Origin: Polytrichum commune
Lineage: Eukaryota; Streptophyta; Polytrichopsida; Polytrichales; Polytrichaceae
Assembly (NCBI GenBank): GCA_950295325.1
Contig: OX485804.1
Span: 7,376,001-7,440,000 of the forward strand
Reading direction: 5' to 3'
DNA: 64,000 nucleotides
The first letter of the stretch is position 1, and each line of letters opens with the position of its first letter. The translations under genes were made by a program, and so were the position numbers. Positions 1-9,370 of this stretch are shown here, one piece after another. The notes beneath the pieces are model-generated. The model saw only the letters and a list, made by a program, of their open reading frames with translations, did no database searches and was not told the origin of the DNA.

Positions 1-823
1 AGTCGTTGCCTTCTCTAAGGGGTTGCCATTTCTCCCCTTGTTCAATTCAACCCTCTTTCCGGTGTTGAGACCCGTGCACGTTTGTGAAGGAAGGACAACC
101 CTCAACTTAAAATGAAGATTGCCTTAATATTCTCTCCGATCTTTACCATGGATAGCCCAAAATGATACTATTCATAACATACATGGTCATTTACTTTACA
201 TCAACTTATCAATCGATCGCCACTCATATTTTAGTTTTTTATTTGGTTGGTTTGACTTATATACCCTTGTTACATAACAACAGGTAGCACATATCTTCAA
301 CTGGGTGGGCTATAGAGTCCTAGGAGCATAATCACAACATCTTGTAGATTTTTACACTTTATTATAGTGTCATCCTGATGATGTAGGAAGATCCTTACGC
401 TACTGAATATGTTATGTAGAACATGTGAATCGAATAGACATATTTAATGAAAGAATCTTCAAGGAGAGCCAGTGTGCACATCCAATGACCAATAATAACG
501 CATACTCCAAGATTTCTAACGGTCACCCACTCTTGGAGAATGGGTCGGGTTGAGGATTTAAAGGGAGGGGGGGGGGGGACGCTAAGCCTTACATCTAGAT
601 TCCACATGGTGAAGCCTACACGGTATCTTTGTTAACTTATGTGCTATTGTGTAGCACCTCCCTAAACCCTTTGGTACATACACACATTGGGGGCAAACGA
701 GCTTTGGCCGCTTTTGCTTACAAATGACACATAGGTGCCTACTACGTGCTTCCTCCAATGAGTGAATTGAATCGAGGTTGGGGCAATGCATCAAACTCCT
801 ATTTTCATCTCATGGTTTTACTA
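1..823. other. Non-coding stretch, no gene seen
   Basis: No open frame here resembles a known protein. The only distinctive item is a run of twelve G at about 567-578. The short minus-strand frames at 395-607 and 582-794 have no recognisable motif. Confidence 0.6.
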
Positions 824-825
824 TA

Positions 826-1154
826 CACTACACAAAATACGATATTTAGTGTTTGATTGTATATAATGTTGTTACCACCCTACCATGCTCAACACTAATT
901 TTCAATTCTTTGACAATTAGTGTTAGACATGAATGTGCCGCTACCTTTCCTGCTGCCACCTCCCTTATTATATATATTTTTATCATATATTTACTAACAC
1001 TAAATTCAAACATGTAACTTCCACATATTATCATAGTTGATATTTAGTGTTGGAGTTTACATTTCATGTTACTTATTTTCATAGGGTTATTGATATTTAG
1101 TGTATGCGTTCGTATTTAATGTATCAAACACTAAATATCATATTTTGTGTAGTG
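826..1154. mobile_element. MITE family A, copy 1 (TA-flanked, CACTA ends)
   Basis: A 329 bp non-coding element with terminal inverted repeats of about 32 bp (826-857 and 1123-1154) that differ at one position. The ends read CACTACACAAAAT... and ...ATTTTGTGTAGTG, and TA lies on each side. Two further copies occur in this window (46843-47139 and about 49503-49826), in the opposite orientation, sharing the interior segments 'gttgttaccacc' and 'gacaattagtgtt'. No transposase is encoded, so it would need a transposase supplied in trans. The TA flanks fit a Tc1/mariner (Stowaway-like) origin better than the CACTA superfamily, which makes 3 bp duplications. Confidence 0.85.
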
Positions 1155-1414
1155 TAAACGTGCGGATAACAATCAAAACCAACGATACCAAATAGTCCTA
1201 TAAGTGTGAGTGAAAAACCATCATAGAAATAATTAGCACAGGCCACACTAAAGGTCCCTCCCCACTCGACCCTAGCTAAAACATGTCATCTTTGTAGAAA
1301 ACATTGAACCGTTTATTCACAGCGTGTGTTTGCACAATGGGTTGGAACACTTGTTCCCAAGCCTCAAAAGTTTTAAGGATTTTAATGGCTCTTCCCACAT
1401 GTTGGGGGTTTATC

Positions 1415-2047
1415 ACAGGTAGATCACTTAGTGCATTTTAAAAACGACGTGCGGCATAATATAGAGAGGATTAAAATCATTTGAAATAAAAATTATAAAG
1501 GAATTCCAAATAATGAAGGGGCCATTAAATGTAGACAATCCCATTATAAGTAAGTTAGATGGACATAAAACGTGGGCCATTATTTTTTGTAAAATTAATA
1601 TAGGGGCTGAAGATAAGGATCCCAAGAGGTATGTTTAGTATGATAATGACCGCTATGGTATTTGTGTTGGCATCTCCTATGCGTTTTCATCATAACAGTG
1701 TTTGCAATGGTATTACTTTGCTATGGTCTCCTATGTGTTTTCTTCATAACTTTGTTTGCAATGGTATTACTGTTTGCACCCTTCTTTGTTTCCATGCTTT
1801 CCCTCAACACTCGTCTATTGCGTTAGGAAGTAGAGTAGTTTTTATTACTTAAAAGGAATATAGAGTACAAAAAATTGCAGTGACTTGGACAATATAAGTA
1901 ATGGAAGGGTGCAAACAAATGGGCCATTTTTGAAATCTAAGTAATTACAAGGAGGCTTTAATTCAGCCCTTGAAGGTAAATAGCCCCAAAACAAAAAACC
2001 CCCAGCCGCACGTGGTGCACAAAAATGCCTTAGAGTGATCTACCCGT
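1415..2047. mobile_element. Mutator-like non-autonomous element with 9-10 bp target duplication
   Basis: The left end 'acaggtagatcactta' at 1415 is mirrored by 'agtgatctacccgt' ending at 2047; the inverted similarity continues for about 40 bp and includes the 'acgtgcggc' segment. Immediately outside lie 'gggtttatc' (1406-1414) and 'gggttttatc' (2048-2057), a 9-10 bp target-site duplication with one indel. Duplications of 9-11 bp are typical of Mutator-like elements. The 633 bp interior has no transposase frame; the only open frame (1631-1852) lies over an internal tandem duplication and looks accidental. Confidence 0.7.
1673..1771. repeat. Two-copy 54 bp direct duplication inside the Mutator-like element
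   Basis: 'tctcctatgcgttttcatca' at 1673 recurs as 'tctcctatgtgttttcttca' at 1727, and both copies continue into 'tttgcaatggtattact'. The period is 54 bp. It lies within the 1415-2047 element, so the duplication arose in that element. Confidence 0.8.
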
Positions 2048-2148
2048 GGGTTTTATCCAAAGAAGTTGCCACATCATCAAAGCTTGAGTGCTTTTCCGCA
2101 CACATTCTCACCTAAAATTCCATCCACTAAGATACGCATGCCTAATTT

Positions 2149-2510
2149 GTTTACTTATCTTGATTGGACACCATTATTTGAGTGGTATGTAGTTAGGTGT
2201 GAATCCAAGAACGGACACCAAGAAAACATGTGCCCGAGTATATTGGACTAAATGCTCAAAATATGATAACCATTCTAGGTTCAATATTTATGATAATTGG
2301 GTGGACATGTATGACTATTACATGACTACGAGTATATTCACTTTCATAATGAGCAAGGTATTCATATGAGCTATCAAAATTAAGAGGAAAGTGGTTGTGG
2401 TCCCAATTTGGTTTTGGTAACCATCTCATATTGATCATTTGTTTCATATCCTACAAGAAGTGGGTTATCATAACAAGTGACTAGTCAACACCCATCTACC
2501 TTCATTGTAC
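2149..2510 (+). repeat. Dispersed repeat family D, copy 1
   Basis: Starts near 'gattggacacc' and contains 'gagtggtatgtagttaggtg', 'aagaacggacaccaag', 'attcatatgagct' and 'aggaaagtggttgtgg', ending near 'cacccatctacctt'. The same order of landmarks recurs at 4527-4885, and parts of it at 2574-2830, 25780-25950, 27020-27095 and 63880-64000. No protein reading survives between copies and no terminal inverted repeat was found, so the class of element is unknown. Confidence 0.65.
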
Positions 2511-2573
2511 CTTACATAACCTTGCCTAGGAATTGTAGCCATTGAATTAACCACTATGTGTTCGATTCCAACA

Positions 2574-2830
2574 TTAAAGAAAACATCTTGATACCTATAT
2601 TTGAGTGGTGGGTGGTTAAGTGTGGATCTAAAAATGGACAACAAGAAGACATGTGTTTAAAAGAGATCGTTCATGTTGACCCCCCCCCCCAATCGTGTGT
2701 AAACTGAGCCTAGAATGGTTATGGAACTTTGAACGTGTAGTCCAATATCTTCTAAACACATGACTTTTTTTAATGTCCAATTTCAGATCCACACCTAATC
2801 ACACACCACTCAATTATAGGTTGTTGAATA
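2574..2830. repeat. Dispersed repeat D fragments in inverted orientation
   Basis: Positions 2574-2665 carry the D left part on the + strand ('tatatttgagtggtgggtgg', 'acaagaagacatgtgttta'). Positions 2695-2830 carry the same part on the - strand ('cacacctaatcacacaccac'). Together they form a head-to-head pair separated by a run of eleven C at 2680-2690. Confidence 0.55.
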
Positions 2831-3776
2831 TGATCATGGACCAAATAAAGCCCGTTTGCTTCCCATTGTTGTTAGCAAACAACACAACGAGGTGACTTTA
2901 TACGAAACTTTAAGTATCTTGGTGTCGACCGATGGGTGTCAAGGGTAGTGGCTAAGCTACTACATTGATTATTGCAATTACTACAACGGTAGGTGGCCAT
3001 TTTCCCCTCATTTTGGGCATGCAATAGTGCATCAAGTTCTAGTATTAAATAGTTGAAAGGTTGTGGGCCACTAGAGACTCAATCCCTTTTGTTTCACACC
3101 TATTGAAGGCTCTTGAAGCGCATTTGTTGGGCCTCGTCTCCTCGTCCACTATTTGCTTACTCGAGAACGGCATTTTGCAGGTGCTCAATTTTTGATTGGA
3201 AAGTCTCTAGTTTGTGGCCAAAAGGCTATTGACACGGGGAAGTAGGAACGATTGCTATTTATTGGGCACTACAACTTATGACGCCAATAATCCAAGAGGC
3301 ATTCATGGTAAAGTGCTCATATGGGAGACATAACCTTTTTGGTCACGGGAATTTGTCATGATAGTGGCAAGCTCGGGGCCAATGTGCCTATCTCTTTCCC
3401 AACCCATTGTGGCTAACTTAGTCTCTTAACCCCTCAAAGTTCAAAGCCCTTTAGAAGTTCAATATGAACTTTTATGTACCAACAAAGAGGTTTGCTTTTG
3501 CACTTCCAAAGCACAAAGCAAACCCAAAAAGCAAATTTGCCAACGTGGTTGCCATTTGCATCAACTCCCAAGTGAGTTCCCTTGTTTTATAATCAATATT
3601 ATTTATTTATTTATTTTTCCATGTGCGTGGGAAGGACCTTGGCATTGTTATAAAACAATTGTAGTGGATGTGGCCAATCTTGACACTAGAACCTCTATAT
3701 AGAATGGAAGACACAGTAGTGGTGAGGTTGTCGCCATACCATTACCCCACCGTTCTTGCCCTAACAATTTAGATCT
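2831..3776. other. Non-coding stretch, no gene seen
   Basis: I tried the frames across 3000-3550 and found no recognisable domain; the readable stretches are broken by stops. No inverted repeat or tandem repeat was noticed. Confidence 0.5.
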
Positions 3777-3829
3777 TCAAAAAATGTGCCACATGTCAAA
3801 GATTCTTCTAAACACAAATATGTAATCAT

Positions 3830-3881
3830 TGATAGATTGATAGATTGATAGATAGAAGAAGAAGAAGAAGAAGAAGAAGTG
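3830..3881. repeat. Compound microsatellite: GATA-type followed by (GAA)n
   Basis: 'ttgatagattgatagattga' runs into 'tagatag' and then about eight GAA units up to 3880. The minus-strand frame across it (3777-4010) reads through the repeat as poly-F and is not a gene. Confidence 0.9.
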
Positions 3882-4050
3882 TTGGGGAATTACAAGAAGA
3901 AAGGTGAGTATGGTGAGGATACCCATGGAGGTGGTGGGCATGGAGCCAAGGTGGCAGCCCATGACACATGCAAGGAGGGATGCACATTTTTTATAATAAA
4001 AGTTAATCATCTCAGTTCATGTCGTGGTGGTTCACTTTCCTAGTTTAACT

Positions 4051-4081
4051 CTAGTTGTTGTTGTTGTTGTTGTTGTTGTTT
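4051..4081. repeat. (GTT)n microsatellite
   Basis: Nine or so GTT units. On the minus strand it reads as polyglutamine inside the frame 4040-4249, which has no other protein feature. Confidence 0.9.
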
Positions 4082-4526
4082 GTTTTTTATGAAAAATAAT
4101 AATGTGATTGCAATCTCCTTAGGTACTTTGTACAAAGACTTCATAAATAAGGTGAAGTTTAATTCTAGGGCAAGATCCATATTCATGATTGTAGGGTTAT
4201 AGTTCAATTCAATTGCATTGTAATTTTCTCTAGGTGCACTCTCAGTCATGCATGTGGGAATGAATGTCGGTTGTTATACCTTATGTTGTATTTTCAACCT
4301 CCTTTCAACTTCTAGAAGTGTCTTGGATTACATTTTGAGTTCAACGGACTTAGGCAGGCTTAACTTCAGAGTCCCCATGGGATTCAAGTCTAAGGCCTTG
4401 GGCTTAAGCCAACCTTTTAATCTCTTAACCTTATTATAGGCACTTATTCTATTGTTCCACCACTTACTTCACATATTTTATGTTAAAGTAGAGAAGTCAT
4501 ATTCAAAAAGATTAGTTTGAATCTTA

Positions 4527-4885
4527 ATTGGACACCTATATGTATCGAGTGGTATGTGGTGAGGTGTGACTCCAAGAACAAATACCAAAAAGACACGTGT
4601 TTTTAAGAAAGTCGCACTGTTTGTTCATGATATACATACTAGGCTTAATATAGTCAACATGATTGGGAGACACATATGACAACCCAATGAACACTGAGAT
4701 CTTCTAGTTGGATAATACACAAGATGTTCATATGAGCTCGAAAATCACAAGGAAAGTAACTACACCCCCAATTTGGACTTGCTAACCATCTCGTACTAAT
4801 CGTGTGTTACATGTCCTAAGCGAGGGGGTTAGTAAAAGAAGACAACGTAACCATTCAAGACCTCACCTACCTTATTGAAGGCTCA
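4527..4885 (+). repeat. Dispersed repeat family D, copy 2
   Basis: Parallels 2149-2510 landmark by landmark: 'aattggacacctata', 'gtggtatgtggtgaggtgtg', 'gttcatatgagctcg', 'acaaggaaagtaac', 'caatttggacttgctaacc' and 'cctcacctaccttatt'. Divergence is high, which suggests an old family. Confidence 0.6.
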
Positions 4886-5163
4886 ATCGTTGAAGTGGGT
4901 TTGGGTCTCACCAACCCTCATAAGAGACAACGGTGGGTAGTTGGGAAGGCAATTAATCTCCTCCTAACTTACGTTCCCTATTCACGCTTGATTTGGTCAA
5001 TGTAATCCTCATCCTTGGGATCCTCCATTCAAAGAAAACTTGCAAATATCGCACCCGCGTCGCGTGCATTAGCATCATAGTAGCCACACGTCTTATAAGG
5101 GAGTCAGCTTTTCCCTCTTTGGAGCCTCAAGTGCCCATCTCTTTATTGGTACAAAGGAATTGT

Positions 5164-5200
5164 ACCCCCCTCCCCTTTCCTTTCCTTTCCTTTCCATTCC
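5164..5200. repeat. (TTTCC)n pentanucleotide repeat
   Basis: Pyrimidine-only tract with about four TTTCC units and flanking imperfect units. Confidence 0.85.
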
Positions 5201-5599
5201 CTTCCCAACCCCACCAAACCAAATAATATCCAACTAGGTATCTAGATACTTAGCAACCATGGCTCCTTGAGAACCATCAAAAGTTGGGTTCGGGTCATCA
5301 CACCAACACATTCAATCTTTCGTACGCCCAAGTCCGCACGGCACAAAGTGGTTCCAAAAGATCGCCTTAAAGGCTTTTTTGTGCCACACGAGGTGGGTTG
5401 CATGTAACGTGGACTAGATTTGTGGAGTTTCCAATTAACCTAGTTTTTTTTCTCTCTCTAGGATCCTAAACACGCATTCGTACGAGACGATGGGTAGTTC
5501 CAAATCAAGGCCGTAGTCGTTTTCCTCATGGTTTTCGGAGGTTACATGAATATTTTGTTTGTTATCAAAGCAAAGCTATAACAATGATCACGTTGGTGT

Positions 5600-5615
5600 C
5601 CCCCCCCCCCCCCCC
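5600..5615. repeat. Poly-C run of about 16
   Basis: One of several long C or G homopolymers in the window; it sits just before the 84 bp tandem repeat. Confidence 0.9.
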
Positions 5616-5641
5616 TCCTCTTTCCTCCACACACACATAAA

Positions 5642-5880
5642 GTTGAAGTCTAAACTTGGAATGGTTAAATGGATTTTGAGCATCTAGTCCAATCTACTTT
5701 TAACATATGTTTCAGACACATAGTGTTGAAGTTTGAACTTGGAATGGTTAAATGGATTTTGAGCATCTAGTGCGATCTACTTTCACACACATGTTTTAGA
5801 CACATGGTGTTGAAGTTTGAACTTGGAATGGTTAAATGGATTTTGAGCATCTTGTCCAATCTACTTTTAACACATGTTTC
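5642..5880. repeat. 84 bp tandem repeat, about 2.8 copies
   Basis: Units begin with 'gttgaagt' at 5642, 5725 and 5809 (spacings 83 and 84). Each contains 'cttggaatggttaaatgga', 'ttttgagcatct' and 'aatctacttt' (or 'gatctacttt') and ends near 'acatgttt'. The unit resembles the D-related segment at 2705-2765 ('agaatggttatggaactttg', 'gtccaatatctt'), so the array is a local amplification of the end of a D copy; 5880-5935 continues as D on the minus strand. Confidence 0.85.
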
Positions 5881-6281
5881 TTTGGTGTTTGTTCTCAGAT
5901 GCATATTGATCACATATCACTCAAATATCGGTGTAGAATATTTTTAATTTTATGTCCACTTGCTTTACCCAGTCGAGTAAAATTTGTTCTAATTTATGCA
6001 TCTACCTAGTCACCAATACAACGTTCATGAATAGTACACCTACTATGTGACCTTTATCTAAAGGCGACCCCTATTGATTCTTTCCTTAAATGAACGACAA
6101 TTAGAACATTGGAAATGAGAACTAGGATGATATTAAGATACACTTATAATCAACAATCTACAACTTCATAGTTTATTCACACGATGTCCAAAAATGCCAT
6201 GCTAGGATGTGTTGAAACCATCTCTCAACGGCGAATAAGACCCAACAAAGCAATTGAATGCCAATATGGTCAAAACAACTA

Positions 6282-6694
6282 CACTAAATATTCTATTTAG
6301 TGCCACCAATTCTATTTGCCTTGCTCAATACTAATTGCAAACCGCCCGTGTAGTGTCACCAACACCAAATGTAAATCTAGCTAATTATGTTACATTCCTT
6401 GTAGAAATCATGTGGGCATTATAAATTTGTAATGTTTCCATTACTGCCACTTACTAAGTCATATTTAATCCAAATCTCAACCATCCATGACATTATTTTA
6501 GTATGTAATTATTAGGATGCAAAATATACCCAATTTTGTTTCAATAATTGGCATTCAAATGAACTAAACATAAGTTGGATGATAGTTTGTTGTAAACTTA
6601 TTCCTAAGAATTGTCATTAGAAAAGTTACCTTGGTGCCATAATATACCATACGATACTAAATACAATATTTATTGTTGTATAGTAGGTGTAGTG
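6282..6694. mobile_element. MITE family B, copy 1
   Basis: The left end is TA followed by 'cactaaatattctatttagt', then 'ccttgctcaatactaattg', 'gtgtagtgtcaccaacacc' and 'cattccttgtagaaat', all shared with the other B copies. The right end is degraded and finishes near 'ggtgtagtg' at 6694. No coding capacity. Confidence 0.7.
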
Positions 6695-7690
6695 ACACAT
6701 ACATACTTAATAAAAAAGGGAAATAGATTTCCTCTCTAAGGGTCCAAGGGAAATAGCCTTCATGAAGCCAAACCATAAACCATGTCCAATGATGCCTCAA
6801 CATTTGTGAGCATGATTTCCATAGTTGGACAAGATGATGAAATTCAAAGCCTTTGGATTGTATACGAGGTTGGGGAGATTCTTTCAAAGTCGTAACTTAG
6901 ATCTCAATTTAAGGGAATAGTAAGAAAGTAGTACTAATTTTGGATAATAGAGTATTTAAAGGCGACCACTATTGATCACGATCCATCATCATCGACAACG
7001 TATTGCATAAGTTAAATCCAAGTTTTTGCAATTGTTGAATTCAGGCCTCATATCGAGTATTGATAGGCGCTCAAAGTGTATTCCTTTACAGTGATATAAT
7101 TCCTAGTACGGAGCCTATTGGAACGGCATGAAAGCCGGATTGCTTAGTTGTATCGTGGTTTGTACATGTACATTTAACAAGCATTGTTATTAAACTTGGA
7201 AGGTTTCTTTCATTTACATGCATTGATATGGACGTTGCAACCACTTTCATGAAGGAAAATAATGACAATCTATTGTACATTCTTTATGGCATTTAGTGAC
7301 ACTTATTATGCAAAGTTATGCAATGTTGCATGTATCGTGTAATTTCATATATTGATAGTGACATAAATAATGAAATGAATGTGAGATAATGTGAGATATG
7401 GCGCGTCCAGAGTTCGGGAAGTTTTTGAAGCCTTAGTGGCTAATTGCCGGTAGTTGCTACGAAGGGTCGGATTTTTTCCAATTTACATCGGCAAGAGCCA
7501 GTCTTTTGTAAAATCAATCGGCCAATTGCCTATATTTTCATATTTTCATTGGCCAATATCCGATTAAATGGAATTCATATCGGCGCTAATTGTTTAAAAA
7601 ATGTATGAAAAGTTATTAGAAATCATTTCATAGTACAAAATCTTGAATAAGTGAAAAGAAAGGCATGTTCAAAACTTTAAATTTGAAGAG
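6695..7690. other. Non-coding stretch, no gene seen
   Basis: No domain recognised. From about 7438 the sequence becomes rich in 'cggctaattgccgg'-like words (7438-7453, 7500-7515 and again at 7940-7957), hinting at an old direct repeat about 500 bp apart. I could not define an element from them. Confidence 0.4.
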
Positions 7691-7702
7691 TTGATATCCT
7701 TG

Positions 7703-7762
7703 GCAGGAATTGAACCTAGCAATGCCTTCACCGCTTGAAGGCCAAGGGTCCCCCAATTCTTC
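7703..7762 (-). ncRNA. tRNA-like relic with A-box-like and B-box-like sequences
   Basis: On the minus strand the segment reads '...ttggccttcaagcggtgaag...gcattgcta' followed by 'ggttcaattcc', a perfect match to the RNA polymerase III B box. The upstream part resembles the D arm of tRNA-Ser or tRNA-Leu, but the two boxes are only about 28 nt apart instead of about 44, so the anticodon arm would be missing. It is more likely a decayed tRNA or SINE head than a working gene. Low confidence. Confidence 0.25.
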
Positions 7763-9100
7763 ATAGAAGCAATTGGATTTGGTCATGGAAAGGTTGCATA
7801 ATTCAAAAAGTTTATGGTTTAAGGTACTTCCTCAAGTGCATCATCAGATGCCCCAGACAAATAACGCTATGGATGCTTCCGGCTGAAATCCAGTAATTCA
7901 CAAGAAGAATCGGCTACATTTCTGGGACATTTTCTGGTCCATCGGCTAATTGCCGGAAGATTGAAATTACAGTCGGATTGCCATCCGATGGTTGGAAATT
8001 TGGACCAGCCATGAGTAGAAATCCATCTGTTGATAATGAACTAGCCGTCGGTTTTCCCCGAACATAGGGCTCGTCTATCCCAATTGTCAACTTGATGGAG
8101 AGTGAAGTAATGACACATCTCAAATTACAGCCCCACCCGCCGCTTGCAGGAGTGCACCTCAAGTTGCCGCCCAATTACCGCAAGACAACCAAACAATGAC
8201 CACCCACATCCACATGGCGGAGGGGGAGGGGGGTTATCACATACGTGGTATTGAAAAAGGTATTAATCATGACCACACAAAGCTCTAAAAAGGTTAGTTT
8301 CGAGGTTATCCAAAAGGGGCACACACTGCCTCTTAGGAATACTAACATTTTGTTTATTGCTTGAAATCTAAATCTTACCATATTTAGATGATTGAACTTC
8401 TAGTGGAAATCTATTCTTAAGGTGTAGAGAACTTCCTAATCAAACAAGGGATGCAACCTACAAAGCATGTCAACGCCCACACAAGCAAAAGCCCCAAAAG
8501 TGGTCATTGGCTTCACTTTGGGCTGGACATTCCATTCTTTGATGGCGAGGTGGAGGTCTTGCACTAAGGACCATAAAAAATAACTTATACAAGTGGAGAA
8601 GGGACTGAGGGTTAGTGTGGCTAGTTTTGGTGGAGTCATTTTGGCCTCCTTAGCTACCCTCACTAGTAAGGATGCACCACATCTCCAAGTTCAGTTAAAG
8701 ACTCAATAAAAACTTGTAAGAATTTTGAGTTTTTCTCGCAACCACCTCTCTAGAGGACCTTTTTGTTCATGAGCCGAGTCCGAGAATTGGTCAAATTGAG
8801 AAATATGTCAGTGGCTCCCACATCCACCTCTGGCACACCCTCACACTTACGAAACACATAACAAGTCAATGATCTCGCCTTATGAATGAAAACCAATATG
8901 TGGAACCAGAGACTTGATTTGCCACCTAGAGCCGAATGCAACTCACATCAACCTGCCAAAGTGAACTACTCCATTTCTTGCCCAAAATGTAGAGCAAATA
9001 AAACATGACTAAAGGAGTTCTTGAATTATGCAAGGCATGGTGCGGCACATACCACCTTGGTGTTGGACATTGGTATCCCTAATTCCTAGTGGCACAATGT
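7763..9100. other. Mostly non-coding; overlapping short frames
   Basis: Several 60-90 codon frames on the minus strand (7914-8941) have no recognisable domain. Slightly higher GC than its surroundings. No inverted-repeat element delimited. Confidence 0.4.
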
Positions 9101-9130
9101 CATGTTGTCATCCACATTTAACAAAAAAAA

Positions 9131-9358
9131 ATGGTGGGCAATGCAAGCCATTACAAGGACTTTGTGCAATGCCAAAGTGGGAATTGCCAAACATGGCACC
9201 AATGCTCCAATGTACAAAGAGATGAAGAAGAGACCCTTTCCACCAACAATATGGAAAATGGGTTTTGGTTTTGCCATGGTGACATCAAGCGTTGTGAGAG
9301 TGGCAACAAAAATGAGTATGTTATGGAATGGCTTATAGTACCCAACACATGGTTGTGA
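9131..9358 (+). pseudogene. Cys-rich ORF fragment, possible CW/PHD-like zinc finger
   Basis: This 75-codon frame reads FVQCQSGNCQTWHQCSN near residues 11-27, then ENGFWFCHGDIKRC near 45-58. The pattern C-x4-C-x3-H-x-C ... W-x-C-x5-C, with aromatic residues just before the last pair, is reminiscent of CW-type or PHD-type zinc fingers. There is no clear start or downstream domain, and two other frames overlap it, so it may be a fragment of a transposon-encoded protein or a chance pattern. It carries no signal peptide or membrane segment. Function unknown; family placement is an inference. Confidence 0.25.
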
Positions 9359-9370
9359 AGATATGAGTCA

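Noticed and set aside
826-1154. Assignment of MITE A to the CACTA (EnSpm) superfamily from its end sequence
   Set aside because: The flanks show a TA repeat, not a 3 bp duplication, in the best copies.
4040-4249. Polyglutamine-containing frame
   Set aside because: The glutamines come from a (GTT)n microsatellite read on the minus strand; nothing else in the frame is protein-like.
7438-7960. Possible LTR pair from repeated 'ggctaattgccgg'
   Set aside because: The similarity is limited to about 15 bp; no extended direct repeat, TG..CA ends or primer-binding site.
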